Source: Candidatus Gastranaerophilales bacterium (GTDB lineage: Bacteria; Cyanobacteriota; Vampirovibrionia; Gastranaerophilales; Gastranaerophilaceae). Taken from it: a DNA stretch of 64,000 nt. The stretch is from contig CAJOJE010000004.1 of assembly GCA_905234865.1 (NCBI GenBank), positions 62,001 to 126,000 on the forward strand, written 5' to 3'. Below are positions 16,840 to 25,174 of this stretch, piece by piece. A program made the translations under genes and the position numbers. The number at the start of each line of letters is the position of its first letter. Position 1 is the stretch's first letter. Under the pieces are notes generated by a model. The model worked only from the letters and a program-made list of their open reading frames with translations, did not search any database and was not told the origin of the DNA.

Positions 16840-18153
16840 ATGGCAAAAATTTATAAATCAAAATGGATAATAGCATGTGACGGCACAATTTATGAAAATT
16901 GCGCACTTAAAGTTGACGAAGGAAAAATCGAAGAAATTATCGGACAAAATGACATCAATCAAGAAGGAACATACCATATTAAAGACTTTGAAAATGCTGT
17001 TATCACGCCGGGGTTTATAAATCTTCACAATCATCTTCAATATACAAACATAGGAAAAACAAAACTTAAAGGATTAAAAGAAAACATAAAAAAAGTTTTT
17101 ACCGATATAAAAAAACATTATCATTTAGCGGGAATTTCAAGACAATCTTTTGTCTATAAACTCGCCGACTTATTGAGCGAGTATTTTTGTTATACAAGAG
17201 AAGATAAAATAAAATCCTTTAAAAAGGGTCTTGAATTATCATTATTAAACGGAACAACCTGCATTTGCGAGCTTTCAAGAGAAACAAAATATTTTGAACT
17301 TTTAAACGATACCCCGATTAAAACATACCTTTTCTTTGAACTTTTCTCGGATTCAACCAAATCAAGCAAAGAGGAATTCAGAAATATCCAAAAGAAAATC
17401 AATAAACTGCTGAAACAAAAGTCAGAGAGCACCTTTGTCGGTGTTGCTCCGCATTCCGTTACTTGTGTTCATAAAAGGTTATTTAAAATACTTGCCAAAT
17501 ATTGTAAGAAAAATAACATCCTGACAACAATAAGAATATCCGAATCAAAAGATGAAACGGATTGGGTGAAATACGGTTTTTCGGATTCCGACATTTTAGG
17601 CGCTTTTTGCGGAAATAAAAAGTTTGAACCTGCAATAACGGGGGTAAGCCCCGTTGTTTACCTTATGAACTTGGGAGTTTTAAACAAACAAACAATTGCA
17701 ACTTACGGAAATTATTTAACGGAAAGCGACCTTGAAATTTTAAAAGAAAATAAAGTGTCCTTTTGTTATTGCCCGAGAGTTTCAAAAAAACTCCACAACA
17801 GTCTTTTGGATTTTAAAACGGTTAATGAAGTTTTTCAAAAAAGATACGGTTTCGGCTCAAACAGCCTTGCTTTCAATGACGATTTAAGCCTTTTGAACGA
17901 AGTTAAATCGGTGAATGACGGTATATTAAATACGGAAGAAGTTATTTTACATTTAACAAAATATCCCGCTAAAATTTTAAGACTGGATAACATGATAGGA
18001 ACACTGGAACAAGGAAAAGACGCCGATTTTAACGTTTTTAAACTCAATGAAAACGAAGATTATAATTCAATTTTAAATAAAATCCGCCCTGATTATGTTT
18101 ATATTAAGGGACATAAAATGGTGTCAAAAGGTAAAATCGTAAATCATATATAA
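16840..18153 (+). CDS. Degenerate amidohydrolase-family protein
   Basis: The 437-residue protein aligns throughout with the SAH/MTA deaminase group of amidohydrolases. The first metal motif survives as NLHNHLQY and the substrate His in APHSVTC, with the conserved Glu in ISES. However, the second metal His is Arg (TIRISES), the third is Tyr (ATYGNYL) and the final Asp is Asn (GFGSNSLAFND). Three of five usual ligands are therefore missing. It may be catalytically dead, may bind metal differently, or may have a regulatory role. It follows the dCMP deaminase by 12 bases and is intact, so it is probably still selected. Confidence 0.75.
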   Translation: MAKIYKSKWIIACDGTIYENCALKVDEGKIEEIIGQNDINQEGTYHIKDFENAVITPGFINLHNHLQYTNIGKTKLKGLKENIKKVFTDIKKHYHLAGISRQSFVYKLADLLSEYFCYTREDKIKSFKKGLELSLLNGTTCICELSRETKYFELLNDTPIKTYLFFELFSDSTKSSKEEFRNIQKKINKLLKQKSESTFVGVAPHSVTCVHKRLFKILAKYCKKNNILTTIRISESKDETDWVKYGFSDSDILGAFCGNKKFEPAITGVSPVVYLMNLGVLNKQTIATYGNYLTESDLEILKENKVSFCYCPRVSKKLHNSLLDFKTVNEVFQKRYGFGSNSLAFNDDLSLLNEVKSVNDGILNTEEVILHLTKYPAKILRLDNMIGTLEQGKDADFNVFKLNENEDYNSILNKIRPDYVYIKGHKMVSKGKIVNHI

Positions 18154-18211
18154 GCACGTTAAAAAGCTTTAAAGCCTCGCCTTAAAGCCGGATAAGATTT
18201 TTAAAATAAAC

Positions 18212-18460
18212 TTATGCCATAACGTTAAGTTTATTTTTGTTTTTTAAAGCCTGTTGCTGTGCTCTTGCCGTTTTTGCACGAATGCTTGCCTGCTCTTTTT
18301 GCATTTCGATTGCGTTTTCTTTTCTTGCGAGAGAATTAAAATCGCCGCAACCGTTTGAAAGCAAATTTTGCTGCGCCTGATTTAATCTGATTGAATCAAG
18401 TTCTGCTCTGTTTGCTTGCATAATTGCACTTTGCGCCGCAAGAGATGTTGTAATTGACAT
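18212..18460 (-). CDS. Small hypothetical helical protein
   Basis: I do not recognise this 82-residue protein. It is rich in Ala, Gln and Asn with heptad-like spacing (NQAQQNLL, IEMQKEQASIRAKTARAQQQ), so one long helix or coiled coil is likely. No signal peptide or membrane segment is seen. A very purine-rich GGAAGAAGG ribosome site lies before the ATG, which supports real and strong translation. It is downstream of metG on the same strand with about 50 bases between. Confidence 0.65.
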   Translation of the reverse strand: MSITTSLAAQSAIMQANRAELDSIRLNQAQQNLLSNGCGDFNSLARKENAIEMQKEQASIRAKTARAQQQALKNKNKLNVMA

Positions 18461-18512
18461 ATTTTAAAACCTTCTTCCTTATTTTTAAAAACACAAACTC
18501 GAAAAAAGTTGC

Positions 18513-20072
18513 CTATGATTTCTTTTTATCACCCGCAATTTCGGAATCAAGCCTTAAAAATACGGGTTTAATTTCTTCTTTTGTGATTAATTTGCCCGCA
18601 CTCAACATATAAGGAGTAATTTCATCATATTTCAAATTAATATCAAATTTTAACTGTCTTGCAATTTCATTTGCAATATTCGGACAATAAGGCTGAATCA
18701 ATAAACCTGTTTTTACCATTAAATTCAAAACGGTATAAAGACTTTGACCGCATTCTTTTATTTTACCCTCTTTATACAAAGTCCAAGGAGCATTATCGTT
18801 AATATATTTATTTGCTTCATCGGAAAGAGCAATAATTTTAGAAGCGGCACCAGCAACATCTATCTTATCAAAAAGGGATAAAACTTCCTTAACGGTACTA
18901 TCCGCAACATCTACAAGAGCATCGTTTTTAAATTCTTCTTTAATTTCGCCGTCAAAATATTTAACCAGCATATTTAAAGAGCGATTTAACAAATTACCCA
19001 TATTATTTGCAAGGTCGGCATTAACTTTTTCTTTAAAATCTTCATCGGAATAATTGCCGTCTTTTCCGCCGATTGCGCAGGTTGCCATAAAATATCTCAA
19101 AGCATCGGGCTTATCAAGCTCGAACGCTTCCATGACGGTTTTTGGAGAAATAACGTTACCCGTTGATTTTGACATTTTATTTTTATCTATCATAATCCAG
19201 CCATGGGCATAAATTCCCTTGGGAAGTTCAATCCCCAAAGCCATTAAAATTCCGATCCAATAAATCGAATGGAATTTTAAAATGTCTTTTCCGATTACAT
19301 GATAATTGACGGGCCAAAATTCTTTAAAATTATCTCCGAAATTACCCGAAACATCATATCCTAGGGCGGTTATATAGTTTGACAGGGCATCAATCCAAAC
19401 GTATATGACCTGACTCGGGTCGGATTTAACTTCAATGCCCCATTCAACATTCGTTTTAGCTCTTGAAACGGAAATATCTTCTATATTTTCCAATTGATTT
19501 AAAATTTCTTGTACCCTAAATTCAGGGGTAATAAATTCGGGATTGTTCTTAATATGTTCAATAATTCTTTCTTTATATTTCGTAAGTTTAAAAAAGTAAT
19601 TTTCTTCTTCGACGGCTTCGGGCTTTTTGCCATGAATAGGGCAACACCCGTCTTCGTCAAGGTCTTTATCCGAAAGGAAACACTCACACCCGGAACAATA
19701 CAATCCTTTATATTTATGTTTATAAATGTCACCTTTTTCAAGAAGTTTTTCAAATATATCCTGAACAACTTTTTTATGCTCGGCATCCGTTGTTCTTATA
19801 AATTTTGAATACTCAATATCCAACAATTTCCACGCCTCGACAAATTGAGAAGCGTTCTTGTCGCACAACTCCTTAGGGGTAATTCCTAAAGTTTTGGCGG
19901 TTTTTTGAATTTTAATTCCATGCTCATCAACACCGGTTAAAAAGAAAGTTTTATCCGCACGTTTTTTATAATGACGATGAATTATATCGCATAAAATCTT
20001 TTCATAAGCATGCCCTATATGGGGAGCGCCGTTGACATAATCAATTGCAGTTGTAAGTGAAAATTTTTCCAT
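18513..20072 (-). CDS. metG: Methionyl-tRNA synthetase
   Basis: The 519-residue class I synthetase charges elongator and initiator tRNA-Met. The HIGH signature is in NGAPHIGHAYEK near the N-terminus, the zinc knuckle in CSGCECFL with a second CCPIHG pair, and KMSKS in KNKMSKSTGNV. The C-terminal beta-barrel tRNA-binding extension of the longer MetG form is absent. A TTG at 20087 is an upstream alternative, but GGAG 9 bases before the ATG at 20072 decides the start. Confidence 0.96.
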   Translation of the reverse strand: MEKFSLTTAIDYVNGAPHIGHAYEKILCDIIHRHYKKRADKTFFLTGVDEHGIKIQKTAKTLGITPKELCDKNASQFVEAWKLLDIEYSKFIRTTDAEHKKVVQDIFEKLLEKGDIYKHKYKGLYCSGCECFLSDKDLDEDGCCPIHGKKPEAVEEENYFFKLTKYKERIIEHIKNNPEFITPEFRVQEILNQLENIEDISVSRAKTNVEWGIEVKSDPSQVIYVWIDALSNYITALGYDVSGNFGDNFKEFWPVNYHVIGKDILKFHSIYWIGILMALGIELPKGIYAHGWIMIDKNKMSKSTGNVISPKTVMEAFELDKPDALRYFMATCAIGGKDGNYSDEDFKEKVNADLANNMGNLLNRSLNMLVKYFDGEIKEEFKNDALVDVADSTVKEVLSLFDKIDVAGAASKIIALSDEANKYINDNAPWTLYKEGKIKECGQSLYTVLNLMVKTGLLIQPYCPNIANEIARQLKFDINLKYDEITPYMLSAGKLITKEEIKPVFLRLDSEIAGDKKKS

Positions 20073-20128
20073 AATATTAAGCTCCAAATAAAAAAATTAT
20101 AGATAAAATAAATTTTCTTATCAAGAAA

Positions 20129-21457
20129 TTATTTTCCGATACAAAATTTATCGAAAATTCCGTCCAATATTTCATCGTTGACGACTTCACCCGTTATTCC
20201 CCCCAAAGAAATAAGAGCGGATTTAATATCAATCAAAATTAAATCCTGCATTTCACCTTGTTTTGAAGCAAAAAGAACATTTTCAATAAAATTAAGGCAT
20301 TTTTTTAATTGTTCCTGCTGACGCTCGTTTGTCGTAAATTCAAGGTTATCGGGCTTTGTAGCAATTGCCTTTTTATAAATTTCCTGCTTTAATTTTTCGA
20401 TATTAAAGCCTGTTTTTGAACTTATATTAACGGCAAAACCCGATGTATCGGGCTTAATATCCGCTTTTGTGGAAACATACAGAGAATTATTTTTATCCGC
20501 AAGAGAAAATATTTCTTCATCCTCTTTAGTAATGCCTTTTGTACCGTCATACAAAAGAAGCGTTAAATTTGAGCTTTCAATCGCTTCTTTTGCCTGATTA
20601 ATTCCTATTTTTTCAACTTTATCGATATTATCATCGTCTCTTATTCCCGCCGTATCAATTAAAGTCGCAAAAATTCCTTCTATTTCAAAACTTTCCGTTA
20701 TTATATCCCTTGTGGTTCCCGCAATATCGGTGACAATTGCCCTGTCAAGGTTTAAAAGAGCATTAAAAAGCGAACTTTTGCCGACATTAGGACGCCCCGC
20801 AACGGCAATTTTAATTCCGTCCCTGATTAAATTGTGTGATGAAGCGTTTTTTAATATTTCTTCAATTTTAATTTTAACAGGCTCAATACTCGATATTATT
20901 TCACTGTGCGAAACTTCTTTTACATCCTCCGGAAAATCAACCCATGCCGTTATTTTTGAAGCAACGTCAAGGATTTTTTTCCTCAGGTTTTGAATTTCTT
21001 TATGTAATGCGCCCGATAAGTTCATAACATTTTTTGAAGCGGATTTTTGAGTTTTTGAAGAAATTAAATCCATGACGGCTTCCGCTTCCGATAAATCGAT
21101 TTTGCCGTTTAAAAAAGCTCTTTTCGTAAATTCTCCCCTCATAGCAAGTCTTGCGCCGTTTTTTTCGACTATATTCAAAATTCTTTTTATAATAACGGGC
21201 GAACCATGGGATTGAATTTCTATGACATCTTCTCCCGTATAGCTTTTAGGATTTTTAAAATAAAGAACGATTACTTCGTCGATTTTTTCTTCATTTTCAA
21301 CTATCCAGCCATGATTTATCGCATTTTGTATAATATTTTTGTTAAAAATTTTCTGAACGATATTTAAAGCGCTATCGCCCGAAACTCTTATTATTCCTAT
21401 ACCTCCGTATGATAGCGGAGTTGCAACGGCACAAATTGTATCAAAAAAGTTACTCAT
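20129..21457 (-). CDS. mnmE: tRNA uridine-5-carboxymethylaminomethyl modification GTPase MnmE
   Basis: The 442-residue protein, with partner MnmG, modifies the wobble uridine of several tRNAs. The N-terminal folate-binding domain starts DTICAVATPLSYGGIGIIRVSG. The GTPase domain has GRPNVGKSS (P-loop), DIAGTTRD and DTAGIRD, and the protein ends in the required FCIGK with its catalytic Cys. I use the ATG at 21457 because it places six residues before the conserved opening; the ATG at 21475 only adds a hydrophobic tail. The yidC start is divergent and about 70 bases away. Confidence 0.96.
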   Translation of the reverse strand: MSNFFDTICAVATPLSYGGIGIIRVSGDSALNIVQKIFNKNIIQNAINHGWIVENEEKIDEVIVLYFKNPKSYTGEDVIEIQSHGSPVIIKRILNIVEKNGARLAMRGEFTKRAFLNGKIDLSEAEAVMDLISSKTQKSASKNVMNLSGALHKEIQNLRKKILDVASKITAWVDFPEDVKEVSHSEIISSIEPVKIKIEEILKNASSHNLIRDGIKIAVAGRPNVGKSSLFNALLNLDRAIVTDIAGTTRDIITESFEIEGIFATLIDTAGIRDDDNIDKVEKIGINQAKEAIESSNLTLLLYDGTKGITKEDEEIFSLADKNNSLYVSTKADIKPDTSGFAVNISSKTGFNIEKLKQEIYKKAIATKPDNLEFTTNERQQEQLKKCLNFIENVLFASKQGEMQDLILIDIKSALISLGGITGEVVNDEILDGIFDKFCIGK

Positions 21458-21525
21458 AATTGTAAATACTACCATGTTTATATTAAAATCAACAGTATAT
21501 TTATTACCACTTGGAGTTAAAAATT

Positions 21526-22605
21526 ATGGATTTTACATCTCTTACGATAAACATTTTAAAAGTAATTGCCGATATTGCGGGCAATTGGGGCGTTGCAATC
21601 ATTATCTTTACATTAATTATAAGATGTATTTTATGGCCGGCTAACGTTTCTCAGCAAAAATCGATGAAAACCATGCAGACAATGCAGCCGAAGATTAAAT
21701 TAATTCAGGAAAGATACAAGTCAAATCCTCAGTTAATGCAGCAAAAAATGATGGATTTTTGGAAAGAAAACAAGGTAAACCCCATGGCGGGATGTTTACC
21801 CATGCTTATTCAACTTCCCATTTTTATTATGCTTTATACGGCTTTAATGAGCCCTCAATTTATTGAACAGGCAGGAAATGCCGACTTTCTTTTCATAAAA
21901 AGATTGGACGCAACAATTAGAAGCAATGCGGGATTATCCGGTGACGGACAGTTTCAGATAGAAAACTATGCAAGGCTTCAAGGCGCAAAAACGGCGGATG
22001 TAACATTTAAAAATAACGAAAAACTTGACGGGGTTAAAGTAACAAATCCCCAAAAAGCAATACTCGTTCAAGGAGAAATCACCCCCGGTGAACCGATTGA
22101 TCTTAAACTTCAAATGGACAGTTTAAACTTAAAATTTGAACAATTAAATTCAATCGACTCGGTTGAAATGAAAGTATCCAACGTTCAAACAAAAGAAGTT
22201 GAAACGGTAACGTTTAAAAGAACGGGCGATTTATTGATTGCGGAAGTTCCGACGATAAAGGCGGTTCAAACGATACATTATGACGTAATTTTCTTACTCG
22301 TTCTTTTTGTAGGCAGCATGATTTTAATGCAAAAAGTCATGATGAGCCAAAATAATACGGCGAATCAAGATCCTTCTCAAGCCGCAATTCAAAAATCAAT
22401 GATGACGGTCATGCCGATTATGATTACCGTAACGTTTATATTCGTGCCCATTCCCGCAGGTGTTTTGCTCTATCTTGTAACATCAAACATATTCCAAATA
22501 GTTCAAAGCATTATAATTAATAAGCAGCTTGAAAAAGAAGATATTAACAAAAATTCTTCAAAAAATGATATAATTGATGTTAAGTTAAATGATAAAGCTG
22601 AATAG
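21526..22605 (+). CDS. yidC: YidC/Oxa1 membrane protein insertase
   Basis: The 359-residue insertase places proteins into the inner membrane, alone or with SecYEG. The conserved core is clear: NWGVAIIIFTLIIRCILWPANVSQQKS split over the first helix, the cytoplasmic MQQKMMDFWKENKVNP hairpin, GCLPMLIQLPIFIMLYTAL, and the final PAGVLLYLVTSN helix. Unusually, about 120 residues are inserted between LFIKRLDAT and HYDVIFLLVLF, with beta-rich character, on the extracytoplasmic side. GGAG precedes the ATG at 21526; a TTG at 21511 overlaps that site. ribH follows 15 bases later. Confidence 0.92.
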   Translation: MDFTSLTINILKVIADIAGNWGVAIIIFTLIIRCILWPANVSQQKSMKTMQTMQPKIKLIQERYKSNPQLMQQKMMDFWKENKVNPMAGCLPMLIQLPIFIMLYTALMSPQFIEQAGNADFLFIKRLDATIRSNAGLSGDGQFQIENYARLQGAKTADVTFKNNEKLDGVKVTNPQKAILVQGEITPGEPIDLKLQMDSLNLKFEQLNSIDSVEMKVSNVQTKEVETVTFKRTGDLLIAEVPTIKAVQTIHYDVIFLLVLFVGSMILMQKVMMSQNNTANQDPSQAAIQKSMMTVMPIMITVTFIFVPIPAGVLLYLVTSNIFQIVQSIIINKQLEKEDINKNSSKNDIIDVKLNDKAE

Positions 22606-22620
22606 AAAGTTAAGGTATTT

Positions 22621-23169
22621 ATGGTAAACACATTTGAGGGTAAATTAACCGCAGAATCAAAAGACAGATTTTGTATCGTTATTTCAAGATTTAACGATTT
22701 TATCGGCTCAAAACTCTTGTCGGGCGCAATTGATACTTTTGTTCGTCTTGGAGTAAAAGAGAGCAACATTGATGTTATTTGGGTTCCGGGCGCTTTTGAA
22801 ATTCCCCTTATTTGCAGACGTGTCGCAAGAAAAGGATATAGCGCAATTGTTACTTTAGGGGCAATTATTAAAGGTTCAACCCCTCATTTTGATTATGTTG
22901 CAAGCGAACTTGCAAAAGGAATTGCCAATGTTTCCCTAAAAGAAGGAATACCGATTATGTTCGGTGTTCTTACGACAGATAACATTGAACAGGCAATTGA
23001 AAGGGCAGGTACAAAAGCGGGAAACAAAGGGGCTGATGCTGCAAAATCGGCAATTGAAGTGGTAAATCTTTTAAACGGAATTGAAACGGCAATGCCGAAT
23101 GTTCTTCCAAAAGCACAAACAGCTGTAACAACCACAAAAACAACAACCACAAAAACAACGAAAAAATAA
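22621..23169 (+). CDS. ribH: 6,7-dimethyl-8-ribityllumazine synthase with Thr/Lys tail
   Basis: The enzyme condenses the ribitylaminopyrimidine with a four-carbon phosphate in riboflavin synthesis and forms large hollow oligomers. Active-site blocks are [17 protein letters not shown] and [14 protein letters not shown], and the catalytic domain ends about residue 155. The last 25 residues are an added low-complexity tail of Thr and Lys, encoded by a repeated ACAACCACAAAAAC. It lies 15 bases after yidC and before a strong terminator. The kinase RibF is elsewhere at 44836. Confidence 0.95.
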   Translation: MVNTFEGKLTAESKDRFCIVISRFNDFIGSKLLSGAIDTFVRLGVKESNIDVIWVPGAFEIPLICRRVARKGYSAIVTLGAIIKGSTPHFDYVASELAKGIANVSLKEGIPIMFGVLTTDNIEQAIERAGTKAGNKGADAAKSAIEVVNLLNGIETAMPNVLPKAQTAVTTTKTTTTKTTKK

Positions 23170-23185
23170 TTAAAATATAAAAATT

Positions 23186-23222
23186 AAAAAAGCTCAAAAC
23201 TTTGTCAGTTTTGAGCTTTTTT
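23186..23222 (+). terminator. Intrinsic terminator after ribH
   Basis: A perfect 16-bp stem (23186-23201 with 23207-23222; core AGCTCAAAACT) contains its own A and T runs. It could also act on the minus strand. Confidence 0.92.
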
Positions 23223-23260
23223 AATTGCAATCTAAAATAAGTAAAATCTAAAGCGTGCAA

Positions 23261-23298
23261 AAACTAAACAGGAAGTTGTTTTGCTTCCCGTTTAGTTT
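23261..23298 (-). terminator. Intrinsic terminator after DAHP synthase gene
   Basis: AAACTAAAC and GGAAG pair with CTTCC and GTTTAGTTT across one mismatch. On the minus strand the stem is followed by T, about 65 bases after the synthase stop. Confidence 0.75.
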
Positions 23299-23364
23299 AA
23301 AAGCGATTTTATTATTTGAGGAGTTTTTGAGTATTCTCCTTTAAATCAAGTTTTACGCTAAAAG

Positions 23365-24378
23365 TTACCCGATTGTTTTATCGACAACGGGAGCAAGCTT
23401 TTTCAATTTCTCGTATAATTCGACAAATTGATTGGGATACAACGATTGCGCTCCGTCACATAATGCACATTCCGGCTTATTATGAACTTCTATCATAAGA
23501 CCGTCGGCACCCGCCGCAATTGAAGCGAGCGACATAGGTAAAACTTTATCTCTTAAACCCGTACCATGAGAAGGATCGACAATAACGGGAAGGTGGGATA
23601 ATTTTTTCACGACCGGAATTGCGCAAAGGTCAAGCGTATTTCTTGTCGCAACTTCAAACGTTCTTATTCCTCTTTCACAAAGAATAACGTCCCTGTTTCC
23701 GCCCGATAAAATGTATTCTGCCGCCATTAACCATTCGTTAATCGTAGCGGACAAGCCTCTTTTCAACACAACGGGCTTATTAATTTTACTTAATTCTTTT
23801 AAAAGATTGAAATTTTGCATATTTCTTGCACCGACTTGCAAAATGTCAACATATTTTATAAATAAAGGAATTTGATTAATTTCCATAACTTCGCTCGTAA
23901 CGGCAAGATTGTATGTGTCTGCAGCTTCTCTTATTAATTTCAGTCCTTCTTCACCTAAGCCTTGAAAAGCATAGGGGGACGTTCTCGGTTTAAAAGCGCC
24001 GCCACGAATAATTTTAACGCCCGCTTCAGCCATGGCTTTTGCACATTCAAAAATTTGCTCACGACTTTCAATCGTGCATGGTCCTGCAATCATGCCTGCA
24101 TATCCGCCGCCGAATTTTTCCCCGTTTACCTCAACAACGGTATCTTCATTTTTAAATAATCTCGATACCAATTTATAACTTGACGAAATTTTAATAACTT
24201 CTCTCACTCCGTCAAGCAACTCGAAATCTCTCGGGTCAACCTGCGAAGCTCCGACGGCGCCGATTACGAAATGCGATTCGCCTTGCGACAGATGAGGGGT
24301 TCTTCCTTTTAATTTAACAAATTCGACTACTTTGTCGATATCTTTCTGACTTGCGCCATGACGCATTACAATAATCAT
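23365..24378 (-). CDS. aroF: 3-deoxy-7-phosphoheptulonate (DAHP) synthase, AroF/AroH-type with N-terminal regulatory domain
   Basis: The 337-residue enzyme joins phosphoenolpyruvate and erythrose 4-phosphate at the entry of the shikimate pathway. The first 80 residues form the small ferredoxin-like (FL/ACT-like) domain that confers feedback inhibition in relatives such as the Thermotoga enzyme. The barrel follows with MIAGPCTIES, GGAFKPRTSPYAFQG, LQVGARNMQNFNLL, KRGLSATINEWL and the metal site in VDPSHGTG. The start ATG begins MIIVMRHGAS, as in close relatives. It stands alone on this strand. Confidence 0.95.
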   Translation of the reverse strand: MIIVMRHGASQKDIDKVVEFVKLKGRTPHLSQGESHFVIGAVGASQVDPRDFELLDGVREVIKISSSYKLVSRLFKNEDTVVEVNGEKFGGGYAGMIAGPCTIESREQIFECAKAMAEAGVKIIRGGAFKPRTSPYAFQGLGEEGLKLIREAADTYNLAVTSEVMEINQIPLFIKYVDILQVGARNMQNFNLLKELSKINKPVVLKRGLSATINEWLMAAEYILSGGNRDVILCERGIRTFEVATRNTLDLCAIPVVKKLSHLPVIVDPSHGTGLRDKVLPMSLASIAAGADGLMIEVHNKPECALCDGAQSLYPNQFVELYEKLKKLAPVVDKTIG

Positions 24379-24454
24379 AATTTAATTCCTTAAAATCTAA
24401 AACATCAAACTTAATTTATCATTAAAATAAATATTATGCTAGAATAAAATTATC

Positions 24455-25174
24455 ATGCCGCATTTTTTAATCGAAAAAAACAGTATAGAAAACAATAAAA
24501 TCCGAATTAAGGATAGAGAGATTCTTTGTCATTTGGTTCAATCGTTAAGAATTAAAGAAAATGAAATCGTAAAATTTATTAGCGATGAAATTGTTCATTT
24601 TACAAAAATTACTTCAATTTCTAAAAACGAACTTACGGGAGAAATTATAAACTCAATAAAATCAACGAGAAAACTTAATTTTGATTTATGCTGTTTAATT
24701 TCAATTTTAAAACAAGATGCCATGCATCTTGCAATAGAAAATGCGGTTCAAGTCGGGACAAAAGAAATTTATACGACTTATTCGGATAATTCGGCGGTAA
24801 AAAAAGAAAGTATTATGAAAAAATCGGAAAAATGGCAAAAAATAGCCCTGGAGAGCTTTAAGCAATGTGAAAGAGCCGACATTCCAAAAGTTTTTGATAC
24901 ACTATCTTTTGAAGAAGTTTTTAAAAAATTTAAAAAAGAAAATATTTTAATATTTGCGGAAAATTTTGCAAACCGCACAATTCAAGAAGGGGTAAAAAAT
25001 ATCGACAAAAAAGAAAAAATTCTTGCGGTTTTTGGACCCGAAGGCGGTTTTTCAAAAGAAGAATTTGAATATTTTAAAAAAGAAAATTTTAAATTAATAA
25101 CTTTGGGAAATTTAATATACAAAGCCCCGAATGCAATAACGGCAGGGCTTTTTGGAATAGTGCAATATGTATGA
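24455..25174 (+). CDS. rsmE: 16S rRNA (uracil-1498-N3)-methyltransferase RsmE
   Basis: The 239-residue SPOUT methyltransferase modifies U1498 of 16S rRNA. Family blocks are the opening MPHFLIEKN, the middle QVGTKEIYT and KWQKIALESFKQCERADIP, and the SAM-binding knot FGPEGGFSKEEF plus LGNLIYKAPNAITAG. In most relatives the last block reads ILRxETA; the Glu is Pro here, a mild oddity. The stop overlaps the next start by 8 bases, so rsmE, cca and rmuC form one operon. Confidence 0.92.
   Translation: MPHFLIEKNSIENNKIRIKDREILCHLVQSLRIKENEIVKFISDEIVHFTKITSISKNELTGEIINSIKSTRKLNFDLCCLISILKQDAMHLAIENAVQVGTKEIYTTYSDNSAVKKESIMKKSEKWQKIALESFKQCERADIPKVFDTLSFEEVFKKFKKENILIFAENFANRTIQEGVKNIDKKEKILAVFGPEGGFSKEEFEYFKKENFKLITLGNLIYKAPNAITAGLFGIVQYV

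Noticed and set aside
22893-23260. Two minus-strand frames of 85 and 96 residues over ribH
   Set aside because: They are shadows of ribH; one crosses the strong terminator and has Leu/Phe-rich content without a ribosome site.
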